Translations under genes and position numbers: made by a program | Shown here: positions 18,522 to 29,843 of the stretch, piece after piece | How positions within the stretch are numbered: the stretch's first letter is position 1 | How the letters are laid out: every line of letters starts with the position of its first letter | The notes under the pieces: generated by a model | Database searches by the model: none | What the model saw: only the letters and a program-made list of their open reading frames with translations | Told to the model about the DNA's origin: nothing | NCBI GenBank assembly: GCA_018907035.1 | Contig: JACCIC010000378.1 | Span: forward strand, 1 to 64,000 | Reading direction: 5' to 3' | Source of the DNA: Sycobia sp. Sy_11 | Lineage: Eukaryota; Arthropoda; Insecta; Hymenoptera; Epichrysomallidae | Length of the DNA: 64,000 nucleotides

Positions 18522-18524
<3 letters not shown>
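18179..18524. other. Unassigned 350 bp between (TA)n tracts
   Basis: No gene is visible. ACCG(T) and (A)CGGT words around 18477-18495 can pair. It could be another short repeat inserted in the TA tract, but no ends are clear. Confidence 0.3.
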
Positions 18525-18574
<50 letters not shown>

Positions 18575-18622
18575 TTATATATATATATATATATAGATTT
18601 ATATATATATATATATATATAT
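18525..18622. repeat. Interrupted (TA)n tract
   Basis: TA dinucleotides with AAATAGATT interruptions. A mariner is inserted at its right-hand end. Confidence 0.9.
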
Positions 18623-18638
18623 ACAAACATATATATAT

Positions 18639-19741
18639 CGTAAGTACACAAATCAGTTACAGCCGTTTTGAAAAGATGGCGCCACCGATAAGATGAAAAG
18701 ATAACATCGAAATTGTCAGCCGTAAAAAGTCATATAGTATATGTTGACATCTGGAAACAGTATAATGTTTTAGTACCTCTGACTTTTTATTAGTATTTAC
18801 TAGTAAATCCTTCATTTACTAGTTTTCATTTACTTAGTTTTCATCCTGTTAAAATATCAAGTTTTGAGCCAAGTAAGCGTCATTTGCGCGAATTGTTAAT
18901 TAACTTATTTCATTTAAAGCAATCTGCAGCTTAAGCATATAGGCTACTCATAGAAGGGTATGGTGATGTGAATTTAAGTGATAGAAGTTATTGGGAGTGG
19001 TGCTAAAAATTTAAAAGTGGTGATTTTGACTTGGAGGAGACAACACGCAGTAGAAAACCCATGGATTATGGTGACACAGAATTGGAAGCTTTACTGGAGG
19101 AAGATCCGTGCCAAAATTAAGAAGAACTTCGTACGAAGTCATGGGGTAAGCCCGGGCATGCCTCTACTGTGATGGCCAAGCCAGACATTCATGGCAAGAA
19201 TCTAATTCTGTGTATTTGGTGGGATCAGCTTGGAGTACTCTATTACGAACTACTCCAACACGATCAAACCATCACCGGGGAACGTTACCAACAACAGCTG
19301 ATACAATTGAGCTGAGAGTTGAAGATTAAACGTCCACAATATGCCAAAAGACACAATAAGGTCATTTTTCAGCATGACAACGCTCGGTCACATGTTGCAA
19401 AAATCGTAAAGGAAACGTTAGAAGCACTGAATTCGCACGTCCTACCCCATACGCAATATTCACCAGACATTGCTCCTTCAGACTACCATCTATTCCGGTT
19501 GATGACTCATGGTTTAGCTAAGCAGCACATCACTTCTTATGAGGAACTAAAGAAACTGGTCGATTCGTGTAGCACCTCAAAAGATGAGCCATTTCTTAGA
19601 CGGGGTTTATTCACTTGTACCCGAAAGGTGGTCAAAAGTAGTAGAAAGTGATGCTCAATATTTTGAATTACATTATTTGTCGCCTTTTTTACAAGAAATT
19701 CTTATTTCTTTATAAAAAACGACAGAAACTTATTTGTACAC

Positions 19742-19745
<4 letters not shown>
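18639..19745 (+). mobile_element. Mariner transposon 1 (decayed)
   Basis: The right end reads CAGAAACTTATTTGTACACCCAA before TATA. The left end (GTACACAAATCAGTTACAG) is its imperfect inverted repeat. TA dinucleotides flank both sides, as expected for mariner target duplication. The length of about 1.1 kb is slightly under the usual 1.3 kb because part of the transposase gene is missing. Confidence 0.8.
18850..19651 (+). pseudogene. Mariner transposase remnant 1
   Basis: Mariner transposase cuts and pastes the element through three acidic residues (D,D34D). The N-terminal helix-turn-helix part is visible in shifted frames (EGYGDVNLSDRSYWEW, then KFKSGDFDLEE, and LEALLEEDP near 19090). The stretch that should hold the first Asp is deleted around 19115-19150. 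The distal part resumes (KPDIHGKNLILCIWW), has a stop at 19313-19315, and then reads HDNARSHVAK (second Asp) and YSPDIAPSDYHLF (third Asp, 34 residues later), ending at 19651. With the first catalytic Asp gone and several breaks, the enzyme is dead. Confidence 0.88.
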
Positions 19746-19776
<31 letters not shown>

Positions 19777-19861
19777 CTTTTCCATCCATTATTTTTAGGT
19801 TAAATTAAATCGTTCACTTTTATTTTATTATCATCAAATTTATTATTTTATTATCAGCAGA

Positions 19862-20350
19862 ATCACCAAGCATGTATATACCTCCAATATTTCTTACTCC
19901 ATATATCTTATTGAATTTACTGCAGCTTTGATCTAAAATAGTAGTTTTAACATTGTCTTCAAGCATAGATTTGATGTTGAATTCATCATTGAGCTATCTA
20001 ATCAGGTAAAATCAACACCGAAATCATAATCTTTTATGGAAGCTGAGCGAATATTATTATTTAACATAAAACTCAAATTTTTTCGGGATCTACACTTTTA
20101 TGTCTCCCTATACAGAAAAATGCTCTGACGTTATCTTGCTTCTGAAAAGTTACATCATCAAAAATCATAATTGAATTGTGCTATGATTCATCTGGTGATT
20201 AGAGTTTCGTGTTCACTACACGGCATAAATGTAATACCTTCAATCGGTTCTAAAATATTTTGCAGAAATGGATACTTTGGCTGATTAATGATTTTGAATA
20301 AACATACACATTCTCGATTCAAAGTTAGGGATGGACAGTTTCACGTTCTG
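19862..20350 (-). pseudogene. Packaging ATPase remnant (Polinton/adintovirus-like)
   Basis: On the minus strand a Walker B-like MIFDDV (about 20171-20157) is followed by KQDNVRAFFCIGRHKS, which resembles the FtsK/HerA-type DNA-packaging ATPases of Polintons and related viruses. The part toward 20350 keeps weak similarity, and stops and frameshifts are frequent. The Walker A end is not found. Such ATPases drive genome entry into the capsid. This copy is a fossil. Family membership is my recollection of motif patterns and should be confirmed by a profile search. Confidence 0.6.
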
Positions 20351-20584
20351 CACAGTGAAATCCATGTTGGCATGACAAAGTCTAGTTTAACATTGACAGA
20401 CGTAAATTTACAAATGATGATTTTGTATTGCTGATTATTTTTTTTAATTTGACTTTCCACGATGATTGAACATAAAACTCGTAAACATTCGAAAAAAAGG
20501 ACGTGGATTGGTCAATAGAGTACTCAACCTCAGCTATCGAAATGCATCTTTCTGGTTATTAACACTGTCGCCCCGAAATCAAAT

Positions 20585-21370
20585 TAACAAAGCATTTAAA
20601 AGGAGAGGTCCAGGAATAAATTGACTAGATAAGGCATGTCAAGAACATGACATTGAGTACACTAATAAAAACAATAATCGTAAAGTGGCTGACAAAAATC
20701 TTACTAATAAAGCTTCGTAACGGATTAAAGCTAAGGACTCTAAGTCTTGCTGAGAAGGCGTCAGCTCTAGTAGTTGTAACTGCTATGAAATTAAAGGCAA
20801 AAACTGGAATGGGGCTGAAATTTAACAAATTGGTGACAGCAGCGAAAAAATCATGGACATTAGGTAAAACTGCACGGAAAGTAATATAGTTCACCTTAAA
20901 AGGTGCTCGTCAAGCTCTTAAGACAAGTGGTTGTAAGAAGAAAGTTCTCAATCCACATATGATATCCCTTCCATTTAAAATTGTCGGAGTTCGTCCTTTT
21001 CTTATTTCACTGTTTGCAGGGATAAGTGCTACTGGTAATTTAACCGGAGACGCTGCTAGAATAGATAAAGCAGTAAATGATGCTAAAGTTGTGTAGAAAG
21101 ATTATCAAGAAAGCAAGCGTCATAATAGACAAGACGATAGAAGCTATTGCTTTAGGTAAAGGTCTCTACCTGAAGCCATATAAACGAGGAGTGGTATTAT
21201 TTCTCAAACCACATATCGGACATGGTCTAATTAAAAGAAAAAAATACTTTAATTTAATTTTGCCAAATCGTCTACTTATAAAATATGATCTTATAAAATA
21301 TGCACATATATTACAAATTCGATATTTTCGAAATGTTTTCATGAGCCTTCCTCTAATGGATATGGTATAA
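20585..21370 (+). pseudogene. Minor virion protein remnant with PLA2-like motif (Polinton/adintovirus-like)
   Basis: Near 20613-20660 a GPG ... CxxHDIEYT motif matches the His-Asp active site pattern of parvovirus-type phospholipase A2 domains. It is broken by an in-frame stop. A basic helical stretch follows in another frame (20695-20889), then after a stop a hydrophobic segment (VGVRPFLISLFAGISATG, about 20980-21040), and an AIALGKGLYLKPY region up to about 21190. From 21290 the sequence turns into the likely start of the next gene, the adenain-like protease. These features are known together in insect Polinton/adintovirus-like elements. Several stops and frameshifts separate the parts. Confidence 0.55.
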
Positions 21371-21545
21371 CCAATATGCTATTATTAATCTCAATGATTA
21401 GCAAAATAAAAGTATTCATTAGGTTACTTATCGAAGGAGAGGATCAGTCACCTACTTTGACAGCTTTGGTGACCTCAAACTTCCCATTTATTTGCAGTTA
21501 TTTTTGTCTTCGTTTCTTAACTGAAAGTCTCTAAAAAGAATTTGT
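21285..21545 (+). pseudogene. Adenain-like cysteine protease remnant
   Basis: DLIKYAHILQI followed by YFRNVFM (about 21280-21345) resembles the N-terminus of Polinton-type adenain-like proteases, and VTYFDSFGDL (about 21445-21475) matches a conserved segment after the catalytic His. The catalytic His segment between them and the terminal Cys segment are missing, and the frame shifts. Only the order and motif similarity support the call. Confidence 0.5.
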
Positions 21546-21785
21546 CAGATAAAATTTTATCATTTTCGCTCAATCAGTCATGGAAGATAGTTTCACTTTG
21601 ACTCTTTCAGGAAAATCTTCTGTTTTAGAAGCCCAATATTTTCCATTCATTGAACTACCAAATCATAAAAATTATGTTTTAGGTTTAGTCGAACTTTTAA
21701 CCTTTAATTCAATTTCAAATATTAACAATACAAATAATCAACTTCTTTTTCATTTTTTTATATGTTATTTAATGTCGCTTTATTT

Positions 21786-21965
21786 ATACTTCCAAACACC
21801 GGTGCTAATCAGCATCGGAGGTCTATGATGTCTTTGTAAACAAAGCACATATAAATTATTACAGCGGTGCTTGTGTCAATCAGCCGAGATCGGGATTTGA
21901 ACTCAGATCACCAAGTTACTATTCCTTCGCTCTAATAATCCACTTCCTTTAAAAGGAAAAATTAT
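21786..21965 (-). mobile_element. tRNA-derived SINE-like insert
   Basis: On the minus strand, GAGTTCAAATCCC (about 21891-21903) fits a pol III B box, preceded by a TTGGTGATCT stretch as in tRNA-derived SINEs. The insert interrupts the virion-protein remnant. A and B boxes are degenerate. Confidence 0.4.
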
Positions 21966-22013
21966 TAAATAATTCCTCGTAAGAATCAACTTCATTTAAA
22001 AGGAGAAATTATT
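21938..22013. repeat. Short direct repeat beside the SINE-like insert
   Basis: AATCCACTTCCTTTAAAAGG (from 21938) and AATCAACTTCATTTAAAAGG (from about 21984) continue with a shared AAATTATTA. They may be target duplications or a local duplication. Confidence 0.55.
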
Positions 22014-22672
22014 ACTATCCCCATTGGTATTTATGAAAATGATAATGTAAATCAATTAAATTGTAAATTTTTATCAAATACATTGAAATATAAAGGAATT
22101 GAATCTTCCTTGAAAGCTAACAATAATACATTTAGAAGTGAAATTAAGTACAGTGTCCCGTTAAATCTTCAATCTTAAAAATTAATCGGTCGACTGCTGA
22201 GATTTACTCCTCGTATTCTCAAGGAAAATATATAACACCGTTCTGATTTAAAAGTAAAAATATTGAAAATCAACGCCCTCAGTTTCGAGTGTAATATTAC
22301 TACAGGAGCTTTCATTAACAAGCAAAAGGTTCATACTATTCATGAATTCTTTCACAGCGTTCCTACAGGATATAAAATCATATAAATTCCCGTCACAGGT
22401 ATATCTAGCACTTAGTGTGAAGTGTGTAGATAATATACAAGTGCGAATTGTCGATGAGGGCGGCAATCTAGTGAATTGTCGAGAAAAAGAAATCACTGTT
22501 AGACTTCATATCAAATCTATATAATGGGTATTGTTTATAATTTTAGCAAGCATATAAATACTCCATCATGGCAGTTGATAATCAGTCGATTGAAGAGTTT
22601 GAAATCGTTAACACTGAAGAACATTCAGTTCCTCCAAAGTCTTACTCTAAAAGTTCGTGAAAAAAAAATATT

Positions 22673-23538
22673 ATGCAGGCGCTCATACTTGAAAATATCG
22701 GCTGGGTAGGCAATGAAGAAGTAAAGAGAATTTTGATAGATAGGTATGGGAACTTTAACGTTGCTATTCGTCTAAGTATGAGTTTGGGCTTCGCAGCAGA
22801 TCACAAAACAATTGGAATTAATATGAACCATGAACTTATTCTGGTAAGATCAAGATCGGACCTGAATGTTATAATCCAGGAAGGTACTACAGTAGGTAAT
22901 AATACTACATGTGAAGAATATAACATATTAATAACAAAGATAGTATCGTTAATTCCTTGTGTCATTGCTTCTGATAAATAAAAAATCTAATTTTTAAATT
23001 TCATTGGCAAAGATAATTACATCTCAATGTATATCCTTCATGGAAACTATTTGAATATCCTGTTCTACCAAGCATCAATAAGCATGTGTGAACCGCAATA
23101 ATATATGAAGATATATTAAGAAAAACCCAATATGAAGAACCGCAAACGCTAGTCCTTTTGATCATTGCAATATTAGTAACATGAGACTTTATTGAATTCG
23201 CAATATTATCCATATAATAATTTAAACCTTGATATATTTAATAATCAATACAGAATATTGTATGGCATGTAAGCAAATTTCCAAAAAACATACTATAGAA
23301 GGGACCCTCAATCACTGCTTGCAAAATAACCGTTCCTCGAGAATGAATGTCGCATAGTCATTGATTGCTCACGGCAAAATGAATCACTCAAGAGCGTTCC
23401 TGTAGACGTACTTTTGGAATTTGAGGCTAAAGAGAACTTTCTAGCCAATACTACTGCTTATTGCTTGATCTTGCACGATCGTATAACTCAGTATAATCAC
23501 ATAAGTGGAAATGTGAGAACTTCTTCTGTTATTTAAAT
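22673..23538 (+). pseudogene. Second putative virion protein remnant
   Basis: An open stretch at 22673-22981 is followed, after decayed sequence, by VIDCSRQNESLKSVPVDV and CLILHDRI segments (about 23355-23480) ending at a stop near 23538. Insect genomes carry a family of such proteins next to Polinton/adintovirus-like genes, and I consider this a structural (capsid) candidate. Frames change several times. Confidence in the exact role is low; confidence that it belongs with the preceding cluster is moderate. Confidence 0.45.
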
Positions 23539-23555
23539 CAATTATTAAAAAGAAA

Positions 23556-24194
23556 AAGAAAAAAGTTAGTTGTCTTTGCTATAGGCATCATGGCACATAA
23601 AGGAGAATGGATATCCCCTCTTCTCCAGACTTTGTTCAAAATACAACGAGAAAGTATATAGGTATTCTACTGTGCCTAAAGTCTACTCACGTCTAAAGTG
23701 TGCTATGTCCCCTAGCATGACCTAGATGGAAGCTTAGCACACTTTTTCAGGAGGGGGGGTGGTGTACTAGAATGACTATAGCCTATCTACTAAGTGATTT
23801 AAACTGATTTTAAATGGTTTTCAAATGACTTGTCTAAAAGAGTCCAATAATTTTAAAGAGTGAAAAGAGCTCCCGTATAATTTAATATGGGAAACTATTA
23901 TGAAAAAAAATGAAATAGTTTAATAATACAATTTCCTTTATTACCAAAAAACTTTTCAAAGGCGGGCCCGCTAGTACATGTCAACATAATTTTTTAATTA
24001 TATTTTCATAGTACTGTATTCTGATGTTATAAATAAGTGAGTGTATAGATACACTTTTAATAAGCAACATTTTTATTTAATAATAATAAGTAGTAATTTC
24101 AAATCTCACACGAATTGCTCCTAATACATATTTACATATACTTGAGAATGTAAAAATTGATTTCAATACTTTCTCTTGTTTATATTAGAATTAA
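23556..24194. other. Unassigned AT-rich stretch
   Basis: No gene or repeat boundary is recognised. A GGAGGGGGGGTGG purine run lies at 23751-23763. Confidence 0.4.
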
Positions 24195-25300
24195 TTGCAT
24201 ATATTAGGAGGCGAACGTAGTTTCCGGCCTTCAGGTTTGGATGGCGATATAAGTAGTACGAAAAATCAGATGTTTCGGGTCTACTACTTATTTTTTAGTT
24301 TTGACATTTACCAATAAAATTCAGTTAATAGGCGCCATTTTGATTTGATAAAAAGTGAAGCAGAAACTTATCGATTGCTTCAAGGATGTTATGGCGAACA
24401 AGCTCTATCACTTTCAACTCAATGAATTGAATGAATTGAACACAACTCAAACGCAGAATGAACTCGCTAATAAGTTAGGACCCAGTGTCAGAGCAGTTGG
24501 AAAACGCTTAAATTAACGCTTAAAATGCGATGGGAAAGATTCATGTAGAAGGAAAATGGATGCCACACGATTTAACCGAAAGTAGCATTATGAATCGATA
24601 CAATATCGCACTGTCTTTGCTTGCCAGGAAAAAAAGATGAGTTTTGTGTGACGTATTATGACTGGTGATAAAAAGTGGATCTACTATGACAATCGTAAAC
24701 GCAAAAACTCATGGGTGGACCCAGGCCAATTGTCCACATCGACACCAAAATGCTGTACATTTGGTGTGGCTACCAGCGTATACTGTACTACGAGCTACTA
24801 AAACCGTATGAAACCGTAATTGTCGAGGTAAACAAATGTGAACTGAATGATTTACAACAGAAATTGATCGAACATAGATCAGCAATCGCGAACAATAGGC
24901 AGAATATCATTCTCTTACATGACAACGCTCGACCACGTGTTGCGAAAGCCGTCAAAAACAACCTGTTGGAGCTCGAATGGGAAGTGTTACCGCACCCAGC
25001 CTACTCGCCAGACATAACGACTTCTGATTATCATCTATTCATATCAATGCATCACGACCTCGTTGATACACATTTCCGACATGTTCAAGAAGTAGCTGAA
25101 TCTGTAGATTATTGGATCGCTTCGAAACCGCTATCGTTCTTTCGCCGCGGTATCGCCATATTGCCAGAAAGATGTAAAAAATTAGAAAATAATTTGATTA
25201 AGAAAACGCGTATCAATTTTTCATCATATATATCCTTTTTCCGTTAAAAATCCCGTTTAAAAATTCCGTTAAATATTTAAATAAACTTGACTTTGATGAA
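24195..25300 (+). mobile_element. Mariner transposon 2 (decayed)
   Basis: A second mariner, of a different subfamily from mariner 1, judged by its protein sequence. The ends are not clear, so the limits are approximate. Confidence 0.65.
24390..25246 (+). pseudogene. Mariner transposase remnant 2
   Basis: The N-terminal part is visible as TQTQNELANKLGPSVRAVGK (about 24448-24507), then several stops. MTGDKKWIYYDN (about 24657-24692) holds the first catalytic Asp. The frame from 24711 is open for 178 codons: LLHDNARPRVAKAV gives the second Asp, and YSPDITTSDYHLF gives the third, 34 residues later. In the last motif the usual Ala-Pro before Ser-Asp is Thr-Thr. All three acidic residues survive, but stops between 24510 and 24660 and a frameshift near 24715 disable it. 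Confidence 0.88.
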
Positions 25301-25797
25301 ATGAGAAATATTTAGATTTAGTAAAACTATAAGTTGTTTTTTAAGAATCGCACATTTATATGTGATTGACTGATAAGTCGAATTATACTTGCCTTATTTT
25401 ATATTGTCGTAGACAGTAATTTTTAAGAGATTTCAAACATTTTTGAGAGTTATATCTAGTATATTTATATTCTGAAATGTCATTTGTTTTCTGTTGTAAA
25501 TAATATATTTTGTCTTATTTCTATTAAGGAAATAATCCTAGATGTACTATTTTCTTTTATGTAATTTATGTAAATAGTATACATTGTAGAGAATTGGTTT
25601 CAAATTATCAGAAATTTGAACATACTCTCTTTATTTTATAATATCGTAGAACGTAATTTGAAAGAGATAAAAATATACATCAATATGAATTATGACACGA
25701 AATTTTTAAATTACTTATTCTTTATCTTTTATTTATCTTATAAATTTGTACAAAACATTTTTCTAAAATTAATTAAAACTCATTCTTAATAGCCAAA
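25301..25797. other. Unassigned AT-rich stretch
   Basis: Nothing recognisable on either strand. Confidence 0.4.
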
Positions 25798-25849
25798 ATG
25801 ATGATCCCTAGAGTAACCAATACTAAAATCTTAAATTTTCAACAGATAA

Positions 25850-26125
25850 GCATGTATGATATTTCGAACAAAATGCCGCGTAGAAGTCGTGCTGACACAT
25901 CTGGACATCGTGTTCTACCGTCCGAACACGAAACTACCCATGAAAGTCGTCGACAGTCTCCTGGCCATCGTTTTCTACTGTGCGAACACGAAACTCTTTA
26001 TAGAAGTGATCCCGACACATGTAGACATCATATTCTACCGTCCCAACACGAAAGCGTCTGTAGAAGTTGTCCCAACACACTTGGACATCTGTTACTATCG
26101 CTCAAACACGACATTGTGATCTCTA
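25850..26125 (+). repeat. Minisatellite, ~60-bp unit, four to five copies
   Basis: Units contain GTAGAAGTCGT, CTGGACATCGT, TTCTACCGTCC and AACACGAAACT in order, at a period of about 61 bp. The same unit builds the arms of the elements at 38.5-39.0 and 48.7-49.2 kb. The long open frames across it are by-products of the period. Confidence 0.85.
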
Positions 26126-26182
26126 TTAGCCGACTGTATTACATAAATTATAGTATTGTAATCATACCTACAGTTGCATATA

Positions 26183-26183
<1 letters not shown>

Positions 26184-26246
<63 letters not shown>
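26184..26246. repeat. (TA)n tract
   Basis: A run of TA dinucleotides following the minisatellite. Confidence 0.97.
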
Positions 26247-26247
<1 letters not shown>

Positions 26248-26361
26248 GTAAAGCTACCACGTACGATACTTGGTATAAATAAATGGATATACGTTATTAC
26301 TATGGCTGTTCAATATTAATGAAATTCTATAAATGCAATATAGAGTATACTCTCTGTATAG

Positions 26362-27747
26362 TGTAACATGGGCTACTAAAAGTCATGTAAAAGATTATAT
26401 ATATAGTGAATAAATAACGCGCATAGTTCAATGTTAAAGATGTAGAAGCTAGTCTATTTGTATCATATAATAATATAGCTAGGCACTAACAGCGATCAAT
26501 AGAATAAATAAGCAACCAATAAGACCTAACAAAATTATAAATCAAAATGAAATAACGAACTTTTCGTTCGTATAAAATTACGTTATTTTTCGATAGAAGT
26601 CCTGTTCGTTTTCGGCAAATGCTGAGGAAGACTCCTCTCAAGTGAATAAAGACAAACAGCAAAATTCGACCGACCGACCCGTCGTCTCCCGGTGCAAACT
26701 CTTCAATGAGGAAAAGGCGCTCGTTTGCTGATTTGAAAATATAAATTCTTGTATAGGAAAGGGTGCTCCTTGCTAACAAGAAATATCGCACCGAGCGACA
26801 TTCGAGAAAGTCAACGAAAAAGGCACTCCTTAGTCAGAAATAGAATTACAAAATATATTATTTACAAGGTACGGCTCGAAATAATATATTAAACTCCGTT
26901 GGGAATTCCTTTTATCTGTCAAAGTTAAAAGTCAGATTTTATCTCTGAGAAAAGGCGCTCCTTTGTCAGAAATAGAATTAAATCTGTATTAATGACGAGG
27001 TGCTCCTCGAATTGATATATCTAGACTAACGCAAAGTAATAGAAAAGTATCGATAAATGGTCAGGACAGAGAAAACTGTATAATTAAAGTATTATAGGAA
27101 AAGGCGCGACATTTTTCCGAAATTAATTGTAGCCAGATACGTCGAATGAAAATAATATATGCCAGAGAAATAAATAAGGAATTAAAATTAATAGAATTAT
27201 GTATAAGTATTATAAGTATTTACTAAAATTGTACCAAGTTTATAATGAGTTAATAAAATCGTATAATAATTTTTAAATAAAATTAGGCGCTCCTGAATTA
27301 TTTAAAAATTAAAAGTTTTATATTATTGACGAGGAGCTCCTCGTAATAATATAAGAATTAAATACGATAAATTGTGAAGAAGCGAAAACTCCTGCCGTCT
27401 AAATAGACGACCAAAGTAAATACAGAGAGAGCGAAAATGGGTTAAGGCCGAATAACCGATAATAGGATTAAGAATTTAAGTCCAAAGTTCTCCTTGCTTT
27501 TTTGTTATAAGAAGTCACTAGCGAAATTGGAGTAGAATAGCCAATTATTGTTATATTTTATTTTTTCTATTAAATTGTTCTTGTTGTTATTACTGAATAA
27601 ACACAGTGACTTTTTATAAAAGAATTTCGAAAAAAGTTATTAACCTAATCCATTCACCCATCCTGACACGATCCTCCATCTTCATAAGAACCTTACAATT
27701 ATCTCCATCTAAAACTGCAAGAAGAACATAGGAGACAGATCGTTACA
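26362..27747 (+). repeat. Solo LTR G with TGTAAC/GTTACA ends and ATAG duplication
   Basis: The ends TGTAAC (26362-26367) and GTTACA (27742-27747) are perfect inverted repeats. ATAG occurs immediately before (26358-26361) and after (27748-27751), a four-base target duplication typical of Ty3/gypsy. AATAAACACAG near 27597 is a polyadenylation candidate. No internal region is present, so it probably arose by LTR-LTR recombination. It contains the hairpin array at 26700-27355. Confidence 0.85.
26700..27355 (+). repeat. Array of hairpins with GG-NNCT-CC apex inside solo LTR G
   Basis: At least six hairpins share a GG/CC-closed apex with different stems. Clear cases: TCTGA/TCAGA plus AAAGG-CGCT-CCTTT (26944-26970); CGAGG-TGCT-CCTCG (26996-27009); AGG-CGCT-CCT with AT-rich arms (about 27268-27310); CGAGGAGCTCCTCG (27330-27343) inside a 10-bp stem 27318-27327/27345-27354. 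A related case at 26852-26890 has a 12-bp stem. TTCTTGT/ACAAGAA encloses AAGG-GTGCT-CCTT near 26744-26781. Confidence 0.75.
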
Positions 27748-28935
27748 ATAGTAATTATCACAAATAATATACTAAACGTCTTTATCGTTTTAAATCGAAA
27801 CAAACACATTACTTCTTAATGTTAATGATTTTAATTATTCAATGAACAACATATTTTAATTACATTACAATATAACAGTAAAGAGTCTTGGAATTTATAT
27901 TTCTGTTTTTAGAAATGTGATGAATAATTCTGTATATAGTGTATTTACAAAAGATCATTTGAACAATATTCTTAACATATTTAAACAATTATTAGGTGTA
28001 GAGATATGAAAAATGTGAAATCATGATATATTTTGGTTTTAAATTTATAAAAAAGAAAAATCTTGAAAAAGACTATAGCTTATCATCCAGAGAAAGTTTA
28101 TGAATTCATTTTAATTTGGGATAATCGTAGTAATATTGTTGATTTAAAATTAAAATTAATCGTATTAAAATACATAAGTGCTTTCTAAATAAATTTTTTA
28201 CAAAATAATGAATATTTTTATTTGTGATATTTAAATATTCTATTCTCATTTATATATTAATATATCTTACTATCTAGAACTTATATATTTGCTTAGATAC
28301 TTGTTTTGAATTAAACAACTACTCTATAATAAAAAATTAATATAGAAAAAGCAAAAATCATTAGTATATTTAATTAATAGATATAATTTTAACTTATAAA
28401 AATAAAAAATAATTTAAGTTAATTTAACATATGGAAGATATAAAATATGAAATTTAACATTATAAATGACTAAAAATTAAATATGTTTTGATAAGAACTA
28501 AACATATATGTTTGTATTTATTACACAAAATACTCTTGTTTTATAATATACTTTTTCAGGATCATTCTATGAAAATTGAGATGTCTTAGTTTAAAAAATA
28601 AATCTGTTAGAAAAAATTATATTAAATGTAAATCAAGGAAAATTTTTAGTACCTGCAGTCCAAAAAAACTAAAATATTGCAAACAAAACTTGTCAGTACA
28701 TACGATCTGCAAAAAAAAAACAACTTTAAACAAAAATAAAATAAATAGACGAATTTGATTTGTCTTAGCCTAGTCAGAATTTTAAAATACATCTGCTCAT
28801 GTGTTTTATAAAAAATTTATATAAAATATTTTTCTAAATTCAGTAATATATTAAGACAAAAATACATACAATAACGTCTTAAAGAATAACATTCTTCTAC
28901 TATTTTTTTGATAATTCATTATTATTAAAAAAAGT
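27748..28935. other. Unassigned AT-rich stretch
   Basis: Very AT-rich, with no gene or repeat recognised. Confidence 0.4.
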
Positions 28936-29222
28936 AGGCTTGAAAATGTTTAATTCAAAAAATGCAAATTGTACTTACAATCTTTACGAATACGGCTATT
29001 CTGTAATTAATACCAGTATAGATGTTAATATAGAATTTGGAAATAGTCTTACATTAACAAAAAAATCCAACAGAGAAAATAAATAAATTCCTTGAAAAAA
29101 ATATTGCCTTCGGCATATATAGTGATGCTAGCAATCCAACATTTGAATGTTATCTGGAATTGCCTGCACTTGCCAAAGTTGAAAATAAATGTACAAAAAA
29201 GCAAAACTAAAAGAGCATCCAC
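28936..29222 (+). pseudogene. LINE RNase H remnant, left part
   Basis: FGIYSDASN (about 29114-29140) fits the first catalytic segment of RNase H domains of I/R1/Jockey-type LINEs (YTDGS). The reading runs, with frame changes, to the BEL insertion point, where KRAS joins conceptually to IVIADCYAI on the other side of the BEL element. No reverse transcriptase was recognised upstream. Confidence 0.5.
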
Positions 29223-29843
29223 TGTTATTTAAAACTCTCCAACATGGAGAGGTTGCACGATTTCTTTTATATGTTGGATGGTTATGTGTAAATAAATGAA
29301 TAGACACAATTTGAGCCACAAATTAAATTAATTTATTGGCTCTTGGGGAAAAGCCTGGTAGGTATAAAAACCCCACTAAACATATATTTATTTTTTGCTT
29401 GAGCTTTTGTCTGATGCGCATAATGTGCTGTTGCACTGCTTCGTATTAAGTGCTGTGGCGCTACACTTGTACCGTATTTACGATAAGCACGAGGCTCCGC
29501 TGGACAAACAGTTGTCCTCTATAGTCGTATAATCATATCTATATAATCGTATATATTGAATTGTACGAATGTATTGAATGAATTAATGAATTATGAATGA
29601 TTAAATATAAAGTAAAATGTTAGAAAATGATGAAACTAACGCGAACGTATTATATTAGTATAACAATTTAAACGCGTGCAATCGCAAGTAGATCTGGAGT
29701 CGACGAAAGATCGCGTTGAACTGACTCTTAAACTGGATGGGCTTGATAATCACGATCACGCTCTCTTGGTGGGCATATGAACCCGATATCTTTAAACAAA
29801 ACAAACCCGAATTCGTTGAACTAAAACTTCCGTCTACGGAACA
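29223..29843 (-). repeat. 3' LTR of the BEL/Pao element
   Basis: On the minus strand it runs from TGTTCC to AACA. A CTCTCC/GGAGAG hairpin lies near one end (29234-29250), and it matches 36308-36494 over both ends. Confidence 0.75.

Larger units (their letters stand above)
21580..22524 (+). pseudogene. Putative virion protein remnant, interrupted by a SINE-like insert
   Basis: The start SFTLTLSGKSSVLEAQYF and the later NALSFECNITTGAF (about 22265-22305) and LRIVD/VRIVDEGGNL parts (about 22440-22475) follow the layout of a protein that often accompanies the PLA2-like and protease genes in insect Polinton/adintovirus-like loci. I think it is a capsid-associated jelly-roll protein, but cannot prove it. 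An unrelated stretch of roughly 200 bases splits it at about 21785-21985, and there are several frameshifts. Confidence 0.5.

Noticed and set aside
21890..21910. A genuine tRNA gene from the B-box-like word
   Set aside because: No cloverleaf can be formed around it; a tRNA-derived SINE is a better fit.
25798..26319. 173-codon frame across the 25.9-kb minisatellite
   Set aside because: The frame is open because of the repeat period and runs into a (TA)n tract; the other minisatellite arrays do not keep it.
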